A stretch of DNA of 15,291 nucleotides from Actinomycetota bacterium. GTDB lineage: Bacteria; Actinomycetota; Thermoleophilia; Gaiellales; Gaiellaceae. How positions within the stretch are numbered: the first letter of the stretch is position 1; each line of letters begins with the position of its first letter. Under the pieces are notes generated by a model. The model was not told the origin of the DNA. It was given only the letters and a program-made list of their open reading frames with translations, and ran no database searches. Where the stretch lies: assembly GCA_005883245.1 (NCBI GenBank), contig VAXT01000018.1, positions 1-15,291 on the forward strand, written 5' to 3'. Both the position numbers and the translations under genes were made by a program. Shown piece after piece: positions 1 through 6,420 of the stretch.

Positions 1-1058
1 TGCTCCGGAAGGCCGTCGCGGGCGAGTCGCAGCGTGAGGGCGAGCGAGACGAGCCGTTGCTGGGCGCCGTCGTGGAGGTTGCGCTCGAGGCGCCGCCGTT
101 CCTCGTTCTGCGCCCCGAGGAGCCGCACGCGGGAGGCGCGGAGGTCGCGCTCAGCCTCCTTGCGCTCGGTGATGTCGCGGACGAAGCCGGTGAAGGCGGG
201 CGGTCCGGGCAGCGGGATGCGCGTGATCGTGAGCTCGACCGGGAACTCGGTGCCGTCGGCGCGCATGCCGGTGATCTCGAGCCGCTGGCCGAGGATTCGC
301 GGGTCACCGGTGTCGAGGTAACGGGCGAGCCCGGCGCGGTGCTGGTCGCGAAGGCTCGGCGGGACGATCATCTCGACCATCTCGCGGCTGACGATCTCGT
401 CGGCCTGGTACCCGAAGGTCCGCTCGGCGGCCGAGTTGAATTCGAGCACGCGCCCGTTGTGGTCGATCGTGATGATGCAATCGAGCGCCGACTCGAGGAT
501 CGCTCCATGCCGCGCCTCTCGCTCGCGCATCGAAGCCTCGGCGCGGCTGCGCTCGACGAACTGGCCGATCTGGCTGCCGAGGCTCTCGGTCGTCGCCAGG
601 AGCTCGTCGTCGGGCTCCTTGAGGCTGCTCGTCATGAACTCGATCGCGCCCACGACCCCGCGCGCGGTCCGGATCGGGAAGCAGAAGGCGGCGTGCAGCC
701 CGGCTGCGACTGCCGCCTCCGCCCGCGGGAAGTTCGGATCTGCCTGCACGTCCGTGATCCAGGCCGGCGCCGAGTTCGACCAGACCCGGCCCGGCAGACC
801 GGCGCCCGGCGGAAGCGCCGTCTTCCGGCTCGTCGCCGCGAAGTCGCCGTGGCGCCCCTCGTCCGCGCACCAGGTCGCGGCGCAGCGCACAAAGCCTCTC
901 GGGTCGAACGACTCCTCCCAGACGGCGCCGAAGTCCCAGCCCAACGAGCCGCCGACCGTCTCGAGCACCTTCGGGTACGCCACGTCGACGGCGGAGGTCT
1001 CGGCCGCGATCAGCGCGACCTCGTGCTCGAGGCCGAGGAACCTCCGGCTGTTGGTCAC
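1..1058 (-). CDS. Sensor histidine kinase, GAF-PAS-HisKA_3 (NarL-type), 3' end missing
   Basis: The minus frame stays open from about 1058 to the left edge, so the protein (352 codons visible) is cut before its ATPase domain. A GAF domain lies at about residues 25-170, with the 'WDFGAVWEES' start and 'FCFPIRTARGVVGAIEF' core. A PAS domain lies at about 185-300 ('ILESALDCIITIDHNG', 'FNSAAERTFGY', 'GFVRDITERK'). A HisKA_3 dimerisation helix follows from about 317 ('EERRRLERNLHDGAQQR'), with His329 as the expected phosphoacceptor. The family autophosphorylates and passes phosphate to a LuxR/NarL-type response regulator; the sensed signal is unknown. No membrane segment is visible, so it is probably a cytosolic sensor. 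I chose GTG 1058 because GTGAGG lies 8 nt upstream; an in-frame GTG at 1091 is an alternative. The gene is divergent from the DUF2236 gene. The family call is firm; the start is uncertain. Confidence 0.93.
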   Translation of the reverse strand, partial: MTNSRRFLGLEHEVALIAAETSAVDVAYPKVLETVGGSLGWDFGAVWEESFDPRGFVRCAATWCADEGRHGDFAATSRKTALPPGAGLPGRVWSNSAPAWITDVQADPNFPRAEAAVAAGLHAAFCFPIRTARGVVGAIEFMTSSLKEPDDELLATTESLGSQIGQFVERSRAEASMREREARHGAILESALDCIITIDHNGRVLEFNSAAERTFGYQADEIVSREMVEMIVPPSLRDQHRAGLARYLDTGDPRILGQRLEITGMRADGTEFPVELTITRIPLPGPPAFTGFVRDITERKEAERDLRASRVRLLGAQNEERRRLERNLHDGAQQRLVSLALTLRLARDGLPE

Positions 1059-1175
1059 CGCGGGTGCCTCACGCGTCTGATTCTCGCGCACCTGATCCGT
1101 TTCTTCTAGCGGCGGCGGCGCGGTGTTCTCGGGCAGTGTGTGTGTATGCGGCGGGGTGGACCCCGAACAGGTGCG

Positions 1176-2018
1176 ATGCGCACGCATGCCGAACGGCTCG
1201 CGAGCCGGGACGGGTACTTCGCGCCCGGGAGCCCGATCCGGCGAATCGGCAACACCCCGCTGACGCCGTTCCTCGGAGGTGGGCCTGCGGTGCTGCTGCA
1301 GGTCGCGCACCCGCTCGTCGCGGCCGGCGTCGTCCAGCATTCGGACTTTCGCCGCGACCTCTGGCACCGGCTGATCCGCACGCTCGGCGCGCTCTACCTG
1401 ATCACGTACGGGACGAAGGAGGAGGCCGATCGCGCGGGGCAGGCCGTGCAGGCGGTGCACGAGCACGTTCAGGGCGAGACATGGGCCCAGCTCGGGCGCT
1501 TCCCGGCCGGAACGCGGTACTCGGCTTCGGACCCCGAGCTCCAGCTCTGGGTGCACGCGACGCTCGTCGAGAGCTCGCTCGCCGCGTACCAGCGCTTCGT
1601 CCAGCGGCTCGAGCGCAACGAGCAGGAGCGCTACTTCCGCGAGATGTCGGTCGTCGCGCGGCTCTTCGGCGTCCCGGCCGACGTGCTCCCGCGCTCTCTT
1701 TCGGACTTCCGCGACTACTTCGACGCGCAGATCGCTGGACACACGATCACGGTCACGCCGCCGGCCCGCGCCGTCGCGGAGGTGATCGTCGAGGCGCGCC
1801 TGCCGGCCCCGATGCGAGTTCTCGTCCCGGCGCACCGGCTCGCGACCGCGGGGCTCCTGCCCAAGCGCCTGCGCCGTGAGTACGGTCTCCGCTGGAGCGC
1901 GCTGCACGAGCTCGCCCTTCCGCTCGCCGCGCGCTCGATGAAGCTGGCTGCCACGCCGGTCCTCTTGGCCGCCGGCCGGCTGACCTCACCACCCGACGTC
2001 CTGGCCGTAAGTCCGTGA
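1176..2018 (+). CDS. DUF2236 / MpaB-family oxygenase-like protein
   Basis: This 280-residue protein matches the DUF2236 family, which groups with the fungal ER-bound oxygenase MpaB and the rubber oxygenase Lcp. Characterised members bind a b-type haem through histidine and cleave C=C bonds oxidatively; most bacterial members have no known substrate. Recognisable blocks are 'GGGPAVLLQVAHPLVAAGV' near residues 34-52, 'HSDF' at 55-58, 'YGTKEEADRAG' near 78-88 and 'DPELQLWVHATLVESSLAAY' near 119-138. The His residues in 'AHP' and 'WVHATL' are the natural haem-ligand candidates (inference). No signal peptide is seen. ATG 1176 is preferred because homology starts soon after it; ATG 1146 and GTG 1140 are in-frame alternatives, and none has a strong ribosome binding site. 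The gene is monocistronic in appearance and divergent from the sensor kinase. Confidence 0.85.
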   Translation: MRTHAERLASRDGYFAPGSPIRRIGNTPLTPFLGGGPAVLLQVAHPLVAAGVVQHSDFRRDLWHRLIRTLGALYLITYGTKEEADRAGQAVQAVHEHVQGETWAQLGRFPAGTRYSASDPELQLWVHATLVESSLAAYQRFVQRLERNEQERYFREMSVVARLFGVPADVLPRSLSDFRDYFDAQIAGHTITVTPPARAVAEVIVEARLPAPMRVLVPAHRLATAGLLPKRLRREYGLRWSALHELALPLAARSMKLAATPVLLAAGRLTSPPDVLAVSP

Positions 2019-2022
2019 ATGA

Positions 2023-2175
2023 GTCGCGTGCAGCCCGCCCGCGGGCCTCAACGAGCTCTTCCAGATCACCGTCTCGACCACAGGCTGGAAGATCGTGTAC
2101 GGGATCCTCGGCGTCCTGCTCATCATCGCCGCGATCTGGGCGTTCGTGCACCCCCACAACGCCTTCGCCACCCTG
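2023..2175 (+). pseudogene. HdeD/DUF308 membrane-protein remnant
   Basis: An open frame begins after a TGA at 2020 and reads 'GLNELFQITVSTTGWKIVYG' followed by 'ILGVLLIIAAIWAFVHPHN'. This is one transmembrane repeat of the DUF308/HdeD family (the 'G-W..l.GILgvl..I.a.v.P.n.f' pattern of acid-resistance-type membrane proteins). Full proteins have several such repeats (about 170-200 residues). Here only one is left, there is no credible start codon at its head (only an internal GTG at 2095), and similarity stops abruptly at 2175. The frame happens to stay open into the downstream DUF899 gene, but that gene has its own strong ribosome binding site. I read it as a gene remnant left by deletion. 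A short expressed membrane peptide starting at GTG 2095 cannot be excluded. Confidence 0.55.
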
Positions 2176-2280
2176 AGGAAGCGGACGCCGTCGGGTCAGG
2201 CGCGTGGCCGTCGATTCCCGCATCGCGTCGTGCTCGCGTCCTGGCTACGTTTTCGTGTCCGTCCACCAAGGAGGCAGCGG

Positions 2281-2916
2281 ATGACCGAGCACAGGACCGG
2301 AACCCGTGAGGAGTGGCTCGCCGCGAGGCTCGAGCTGCTCGCCGCCGAGAAGGAGCTGACCCGGCGTGGCGACGAGCTTGCGCGTCGCCGGCGTGAGCTG
2401 CCCTGGGTCGCGGTGGAGAAGGACTATCGCTTCGCGACCGACGAAGGCGAAGCGTCGCTAGCCGACCTCTTCCGGGCCCGCTCGCAGCTCCTGATGTACC
2501 ACTTCATGTTCGGGCCCGACTACACGGCCGGCTGCCCCGCTTGCTCGGCGATCGCCGACGGCTTCAACGGCTCGCACGTCCATCTCGAGAACCACGACGT
2601 CGTGCTGATGGCCGTCTCGCGCGCGCCGATCGACGCGATCCAGGCGTACAAGCAGCGCATGGGCTGGACGTTTCCTTGGGCGTCCTCGCACGACAGCGAC
2701 TTCAACTACGACTTCAACGTCTCGCTCACGGAGGAGCAGCAGCGCGGAGGACCGGTGGAGTACAACTACGAAAGCCGGGACCTGCGGCCGGTCGTCGACG
2801 CGACCGAAGGGGGTGCCGCCGAGAACGCGGCGAGGTGCGGGACGGACACTGCGACGTATCTCCGCGAGGCGCCCGGCATGAGCGCGTTCGCGCTCGAGGA
2901 CGGCGTCGTCTACTGA
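2281..2916 (+). CDS. DUF899 thioredoxin-like protein, apparently C-terminally shortened
   Basis: The 211-residue protein has the DUF899 hallmarks: 'YHFMFGPDYTAGCPACSAIA' (residues 73-92) with a CxxC pair (Cys85, Cys88), 'ADGFNGSHVHLENHDVVLMA' (92-111), 'YKQRMGWTFPWASS' (123-136), 'DFNYDFNVS' and 'REAPGMSAFALEDGVVY' at the very end. DUF899 proteins have a thioredoxin-like fold, and the CxxC suggests a thiol redox role; no member is well characterised to my knowledge. The start ATG is set by AAGGAGG at 2268-2274. Family members normally continue after 'GVVY' with 'HTYS.YARG...WLD..P.GR' (about 30 more residues), whereas here a TGA follows Tyr211 at once. The protein is therefore either a natural short variant or truncated by a deletion. 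It lies 66 nt upstream of the DUF202 gene, on the same strand. Confidence 0.88.
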   Translation: MTEHRTGTREEWLAARLELLAAEKELTRRGDELARRRRELPWVAVEKDYRFATDEGEASLADLFRARSQLLMYHFMFGPDYTAGCPACSAIADGFNGSHVHLENHDVVLMAVSRAPIDAIQAYKQRMGWTFPWASSHDSDFNYDFNVSLTEEQQRGGPVEYNYESRDLRPVVDATEGGAAENAARCGTDTATYLREAPGMSAFALEDGVVY

Positions 2917-2982
2917 CGCTGCGAGGGCCTGGTCGCACAGCACTCGCAGGAGATCCCCGCCTCGCGGGCGAAGGGGACTGAC

Positions 2983-3342
2983 ATGGACGCTGACACGGGT
3001 GTGCGCGACGCGACCAGGCGGACACGGCTCGCGAACGAGCGGACCTATCTCGCCTGGTGGCGCACCGGCCTCACGGCGCTCGCGGTCAGCTTCGCCGCCG
3101 GGAGGCTCCTGCCGGAGCTGTCGCACGGCCCGAACTGGCCATTCGAGGTGGTCGGCATCGCGTTCGCGGTCGTCGGCATTGTCTTCATGACGTATGGCTA
3201 CGTCCGGCACAGAGAGGTAGAGGCGGCTCTCGACCGGGGTGAGTACGAGCGCCTGCCCGACGGAGCTGCGTTCGCGCTGGCGGCGATCGGCGGGCTGCTC
3301 GGGGTCGCGACGGTTCTTCTCGTCGTGCTCCACACGACGTGA
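2983..3342 (+). CDS. DUF202 (YidH-like) small inner-membrane protein
   Basis: The 119-residue protein carries the DUF202 signature 'RLANERTYLAWWRTGLTALA' at residues 15-34. Three hydrophobic segments follow at about 26-44, 53-73 and 95-116. The family is found in bacteria and, as the cytoplasmic-side SPX-VTC partner domain, in fungi, but the function of the bacterial single-domain form is unknown. The start ATG is supported by AAGGGG six nt upstream. The spacing (66 nt after DUF899, 111 nt before DUF1326) allows co-transcription with DUF899. A promoter-like element lies between this gene and DUF1326, so the two may be separate units. Confidence 0.88.
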   Translation: MDADTGVRDATRRTRLANERTYLAWWRTGLTALAVSFAAGRLLPELSHGPNWPFEVVGIAFAVVGIVFMTYGYVRHREVEAALDRGEYERLPDGAAFALAAIGGLLGVATVLLVVLHTT

Positions 3343-3390
3343 CGCTGACGCGCTACGCGCGCGGATCATGCCGCCTCCGCCCGTTGTGAG

Positions 3391-3419
3391 TTGACGCGCG
3401 TATTTCCTGTGGGGAAAAT
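3391..3419 (+). promoter_or_regulatory. Candidate sigma70-type promoter for the DUF1326-DUF2182 pair
   Basis: TTGACG at 3391-3396 is followed after 17 nt by GAAAAT at 3414-3419, which matches four of six positions of the -10 consensus. It sits 35 nt ahead of the DUF1326 start codon and in a short AT-richer stretch that stands out from the surrounding GC-rich DNA. The TTGACG overlaps an upstream in-frame TTG, which argues against using that TTG as the translation start. Prediction by eye only. Confidence 0.4.
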
Positions 3420-3453
3420 CGCCGTCCTGCGCATACCCGAGGGAGGTCGGCTG

Positions 3454-4056
3454 ATGTCCTGGAACGTCAAAGGCGCCTACGTCGAAACGTGCTCGTGCGA
3501 GCTCATGTGCCCCTGCGTCATTTCGATGGATCGCGGCGCGACATACGACTACTGCCGCATCACGCTCTTCTTCGACATCCGCGAAGGTGACGTCGAAGGC
3601 ACGGACGTAGGCGGGCTCAGGGTGGCTGCAATCGCCGATACGCCCAAGGTCATGACCGAGGGAAACTGGCGCCTCGGAGTCTTCATCGACGAGCGTGCGA
3701 CCGCCGAGCAGGCCGACAAGCTCGTCGGCGTCTTCAGCGGCCAGCTCGGCGGCCCGATGGCTGCGCTGGGCCCACTGGTCGGTGAGATGCTCGGTGTCGA
3801 GCGGGCCGCGATCGAGGTTCAGCACGACGGCGTGCGCCACAGCGTGCGCGTCGGGGACGCGATCGACTTCGAGATCGAGGACATCGTTCCCTTCGGAGTC
3901 GAGACCGGAGAGCCGGTCCGCATCCAGGGCACGTCCCATCCGGTCACGTCGGACCTCACGGTGGCGGAAACGACGCGCTCGCGGATCAACGCGTTCGGGA
4001 TCGAGTACGAGGGCAAGAGCGGGTTTTCGACGTCCGAGTTCTCCTGGGCCGCCTGA
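3454..4056 (+). CDS. DUF1326 protein with CxCxxxCxC cluster
   Basis: This 200-residue protein is a clear DUF1326 member: the N-terminus 'MSWNVKGAYVETCSCELMCP' contains Cys13, Cys15, Cys19 and Cys21, with Cys34 following in 'YDYC'. The spacing CxCxxxCxC is suited to binding a metal or to disulfide chemistry, but no reaction is established for the family. The rest is predicted mixed alpha/beta with no membrane span. The start at ATG 3454 is supported by GAGGGAGGT just upstream (3440-3448) and by the family N-terminus; in-frame codons back to TTG 3391 give an unlikely 21-residue extension. It is followed after 4 nt by the DUF2182 membrane protein. This gene pairing recurs in bacteria, so the two probably act together, the soluble Cys-rich partner with the membrane partner. 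Confidence 0.9.
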   Translation: MSWNVKGAYVETCSCELMCPCVISMDRGATYDYCRITLFFDIREGDVEGTDVGGLRVAAIADTPKVMTEGNWRLGVFIDERATAEQADKLVGVFSGQLGGPMAALGPLVGEMLGVERAAIEVQHDGVRHSVRVGDAIDFEIEDIVPFGVETGEPVRIQGTSHPVTSDLTVAETTRSRINAFGIEYEGKSGFSTSEFSWAA

Positions 4057-4060
4057 GCAC

Positions 4061-4873
4061 GTGATCGCCGCGGCGCAGGAACGCCGGCCGGGCGCGAGTC
4101 TCGTCCCCGCGTTCGTCGCCGTGCGCGTGCGGCTCGGGCTCGTCGCGCTGCTCTTCGCGCTGGCCGCGGTCGGGTGGTGGTGGACCGCGAACCGGATGCA
4201 GGGGATGGACGGCGGGCCCTGGACGGATCTCGGCGCGCTCAGCTGGTTCGTCAGCGTCTGGGTCGTGATGATGGCCGCGATGATGTTCCCGTCGATCTCC
4301 CCGACGGTCGCGCTCTACTCCCGCATGACGAGGCAGCGATCGTTCCTCTCCCCGCTGCTCTTCACAGGCGGCTATCTCGCGACCTGGACTGCCGCGGGTG
4401 TCTTCGCCTTCCTCCTCGCGCTGGCTGGCGGGCGCATCGCAGGGGATCCGCTGTCCTGGGATCGAGGCGGTCGCTGGATCGCGGGCGCGACGCTGCTCGT
4501 CGCCGCCGTCTACGAGCTGACGCCGCTGAAGGACGTCTGCCTCGGCAAGTGCCGCAGCCCGCTCGGGTTCCTGCTCGGCTCCTGGCGCGACGGTCGGTCG
4601 GGCGCCGTGCGGATGGGCATGGACAACGGCGCGTGGTGCGTCGGCTGCTGCTGGGCGCTGATGGCGTCGTTGTTCGCGCTCGGGATCATGAGCCTGCTCT
4701 GGATGGCGTTCGTCGCGGGCCTGATCGCAGTCGAGAAGATCTTCCCGTGGCGCCGCACGGCGACGTACTCGACCGCCGGGCTCCTGTTTGCGCTCGGGTT
4801 GCTGCTCCTGGTGGCGCCCGAGGCGATCCCCGGGCTGACGGTGCCGGGCGGCATGATGACCTCGATGGGCTAG
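4061..4873 (+). CDS. DUF2182 predicted metal-binding integral membrane protein
   Basis: The 270-residue protein has about six hydrophobic segments (about 24-42, 60-78, 97-120, 138-155, 195-225, 236-255). It carries the DUF2182 signatures 'VVMMAAMMFPSISP' (68-81), 'YELTPLKDVCLGKCRSP' (151-167; Cys160, Cys164), 'GMDNGAWCVGCCW' (186-198; Cys193, Cys196, Cys197) and a Met-rich tail. The Cys and Met clusters at the membrane suggest metal (for example copper) or thiol handling; this is inference from composition, as the family has no established activity known to me. The GTG start 4 nt after the DUF1326 stop implies translational coupling; there is no clear separate ribosome binding site. The next gene encodes an ArsR-type regulator with its own promoter. 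Confidence 0.9.
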   Translation: MIAAAQERRPGASLVPAFVAVRVRLGLVALLFALAAVGWWWTANRMQGMDGGPWTDLGALSWFVSVWVVMMAAMMFPSISPTVALYSRMTRQRSFLSPLLFTGGYLATWTAAGVFAFLLALAGGRIAGDPLSWDRGGRWIAGATLLVAAVYELTPLKDVCLGKCRSPLGFLLGSWRDGRSGAVRMGMDNGAWCVGCCWALMASLFALGIMSLLWMAFVAGLIAVEKIFPWRRTATYSTAGLLFALGLLLLVAPEAIPGLTVPGGMMTSMG

Positions 4874-4883
4874 CTCGCCACGA

Positions 4884-4923
4884 TTCGGTGCAAGCCGAAA
4901 CGTTCGCGCGATACGCTGAGCCC
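4884..4923 (+). promoter_or_regulatory. Leaderless promoter with overlapping inverted repeats (candidate ArsR autoregulatory operator)
   Basis: TACGCT at 4912-4917 fits the actinobacterial -10 pattern TANNNT, and its last T is 7 nt before the ATG at 4924. This predicts transcription starting at or next to the start codon (leaderless mRNA), which is consistent with the absence of any Shine-Dalgarno sequence. Overlapping this promoter are TTCGG(4884-4888)-6 nt-CCGAA(4895-4899) and CGAA(4896-4899)-3 nt-TTCG(4903-4906). These small inverted repeats lie where the -35 region and spacer should be, the usual place for a dimeric winged-helix repressor to bind. Confidence 0.45.
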
Positions 4924-5613
4924 ATGCAAGGCGACCCAGACATCGCTGCCGCGGCGGCTCTGCTGGCCGAGCCCGCCCGCGCGGTCCTCGTCACGGCCGT
5001 GATCGCGGACGGAGAGCTTCCCGCGACCGAGCTCGCAGCACGTGCGCAGATCGCTCCGTCGACAGCCAGCGAGCACCTGGCGCGGCTCGTCGCAGGCGGC
5101 TTCCTGAGCTCGGAGAAGCACGGGCGCCATCGGTATTACCGGCTCGCCGATCCGGCGGTCGCGGCTGCGGTCGAAGCCCTGGCGCTGGTCGCGCCGCAGC
5201 CGACGGTGCGGTCGCTGCGCGAGGCGACCCGCAGCGAGCTGCTTCGCGAGGCACGCACCTGCTACGACCACCTGGCCGGCCGGGTCGGCGTCGCGCTCGC
5301 CCGGTCGCTGGAGCGAGACGGCACTCTCGTCCGCCGCAACAGCGGCTACGACCTCGGTCCGAAGAGCGGCGCGCGGCTAGAGGAGCTCGGGATCGACCTG
5401 GCGGCCCTCGAGCGCTTGCGGCGGCCGATCGTCCGCGGCTGCCTGGACTGGAGCGAGCGCGAGCTCCACGTCGCCGGCGCGCTCGGTGCCGCATTGGCGG
5501 ACCGGTTCTTCGAGCTCGGCTGGATCCGGCGCCGGGACGGCAACCGCTCGGTCGAGGTGACAGCCAGGGGCCGCGACGCCTTTTCGGCCGACTTGGGCGT
5601 TCATCACTCCTGA
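4924..5613 (+). CDS. ArsR-family winged-helix transcriptional regulator
   Basis: The 229-residue protein has an N-terminal winged helix-turn-helix of ArsR type at about residues 10-75: 'ALLAEPARAVLVTAVIADG', recognition helix 'APSTASEHLARLVAGGFLSS' and wing 'GRHRYYRLADP'. The longer C-terminal part carries the conserved blocks 'ARTCYDHLAGRVGVALA' (110-126) and 'RPIVRGCLDWSERELHVAG' (167-185), seen in a long subfamily of ArsR-like regulators. Cys113 and Cys173 with nearby His/Asp could sense a metal or oxidant, but the ligand is not known. The classical ELCVCDL metal box of ArsR is absent. It lies directly downstream of DUF2182 on the same strand, so regulation of that block is plausible; autoregulation is suggested by the upstream repeats. 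Confidence 0.88.
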   Translation: MQGDPDIAAAAALLAEPARAVLVTAVIADGELPATELAARAQIAPSTASEHLARLVAGGFLSSEKHGRHRYYRLADPAVAAAVEALALVAPQPTVRSLREATRSELLREARTCYDHLAGRVGVALARSLERDGTLVRRNSGYDLGPKSGARLEELGIDLAALERLRRPIVRGCLDWSERELHVAGALGAALADRFFELGWIRRRDGNRSVEVTARGRDAFSADLGVHHS

Positions 5614-5822
5614 CGAGTCGCTTTCGTCCTCAAGACCCCTGATTTCGAGATCCGCGAGATGTCGCGGTGCGTCGAGGACGGCAGTGACTGTGCGATTGAT
5701 CGTGTTCCCACATGTCGGCGTAGTGCGGTCAGCCGCACCGCAGGACGCGGGCAGGCCGTATTCCGATTTTCCGCCCGGACTGCGACCTTCAACTCGTGAA
5801 CACGACCGAAGGGAGCAACCCA

Positions 5823-6356
5823 ATGACAGGCAAGACCCCAACCATCATCGCGATCACGGCGCTCGGCGTCGCGGTTCTCGCCGCGACGCCCGTCGGCCAG
5901 GCAGCCGGCAGGCTCGCCCTCGGCAAGAACTCGGTAGGGACGGCGCAGCTGAAGAAGAACGCCGTCACGAGCGCCAAGGTCAAGAATCACTCGCTGCTCG
6001 CCGCCGACTTCAAGGACGGGCAGCTTCCCGCCGGCCCGCAGGGGCTGCAGGGACCGAAGGGCGACACCGGAGCGCAGGGACCGCGCGGGATCATGCAGAC
6101 CGTGCAGCGCTACGCACCGCTCACGAACGTCGGCCCGAACAGCTCCGCGACGAGCACCGCTTGGTGCAACCAGGGAGAGATCGCGACCGGCGGCGGCGGA
6201 GTGACCTACGACCCGGCAAGCAACGTCTTCCTCGTCACGAGCGCACCGACCCCGGGCGCGGTCAGCGGCAAGCCGTTCAACGGCTGGGGAGTCGGGGTGC
6301 GAAACACCTCGGGCACCGCGCACGACTTCCACGCGTACGTGGTCTGCGCCTCCTGA
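5823..6356 (+). CDS. Secreted collagen-like protein with decapeptide repeats
   Basis: This 177-residue protein begins with a signal-peptide-like segment (residues 1-28: 'TPTIIAITALGVAVLAATP', AxA-like sites near 'GQAAG'). Three tandem ten-residue repeats follow at 35-64 (KNSVGTAQLK, KNAVTSAKVK, NHSLLAADFK). Six Gly-X-Y triplets follow at 71-89 ('GPQGLQGPKGDTGAQGPRG'). The C-terminal domain of about 85 residues contains two Cys (115, 175) that could form a disulfide. Bacterial collagen-like proteins trimerise and usually act at the cell surface; this architecture is common in Thermoleophilia, where its function is unknown. The start is ATG 5823, with GAAGGGAG upstream. It is a single gene ending at a strong terminator. 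An in-frame GTG at 5796 is less likely because it lies before the ribosome binding site. Confidence 0.85.
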   Translation: MTGKTPTIIAITALGVAVLAATPVGQAAGRLALGKNSVGTAQLKKNAVTSAKVKNHSLLAADFKDGQLPAGPQGLQGPKGDTGAQGPRGIMQTVQRYAPLTNVGPNSSATSTAWCNQGEIATGGGGVTYDPASNVFLVTSAPTPGAVSGKPFNGWGVGVRNTSGTAHDFHAYVVCAS

Positions 6357-6373
6357 TCGTCCAAGGCTGCCCA

Positions 6374-6404
6374 GAGAAAGCCCCGCCTGGAGCGGGGCTT
6401 TCTC
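6374..6404. terminator. Bidirectional intrinsic terminator (13-bp stem)
   Basis: GAGAAAGCCCCGC (6374-6386) pairs perfectly with GCGGGGCTTTCTC (6392-6404) around a 5-nt loop. The AAAG/CTTT bases at the stem foot give a T-rich 3' arm on both strands. It sits between the convergent collagen-like gene and the cupin-TPR gene, so it can end both transcripts. Confidence 0.9.
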
Positions 6405-6420
6405 GTTGCGTGCAGCAGCG

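Noticed and set aside
57..1109. Long plus-strand open frame
   Set aside because: It is the antisense of the GAF-PAS-HisKA_3 kinase, has a low-complexity Arg/Glu/Val-rich translation and matches no family.
2095..2916. A 273-codon protein fusing the HdeD-like segment to DUF899
   Set aside because: DUF899 has its own AAGGAGG and family-typical start at ATG 2281, and the linker (about 2176-2280) is Arg-rich non-conserved sequence.
2458..3939. Long minus-strand open frame (about 490 codons)
   Set aside because: It runs antisense to three clear families (DUF899, DUF202, DUF1326), and its translation shows the typical GC-rich shadow composition.
4174..4923. Upstream extension of the ArsR frame through the DUF2182 gene
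   Set aside because: The Arg/Asp-rich translation is a shadow of DUF2182, and the regulator homology starts at ATG 4924.
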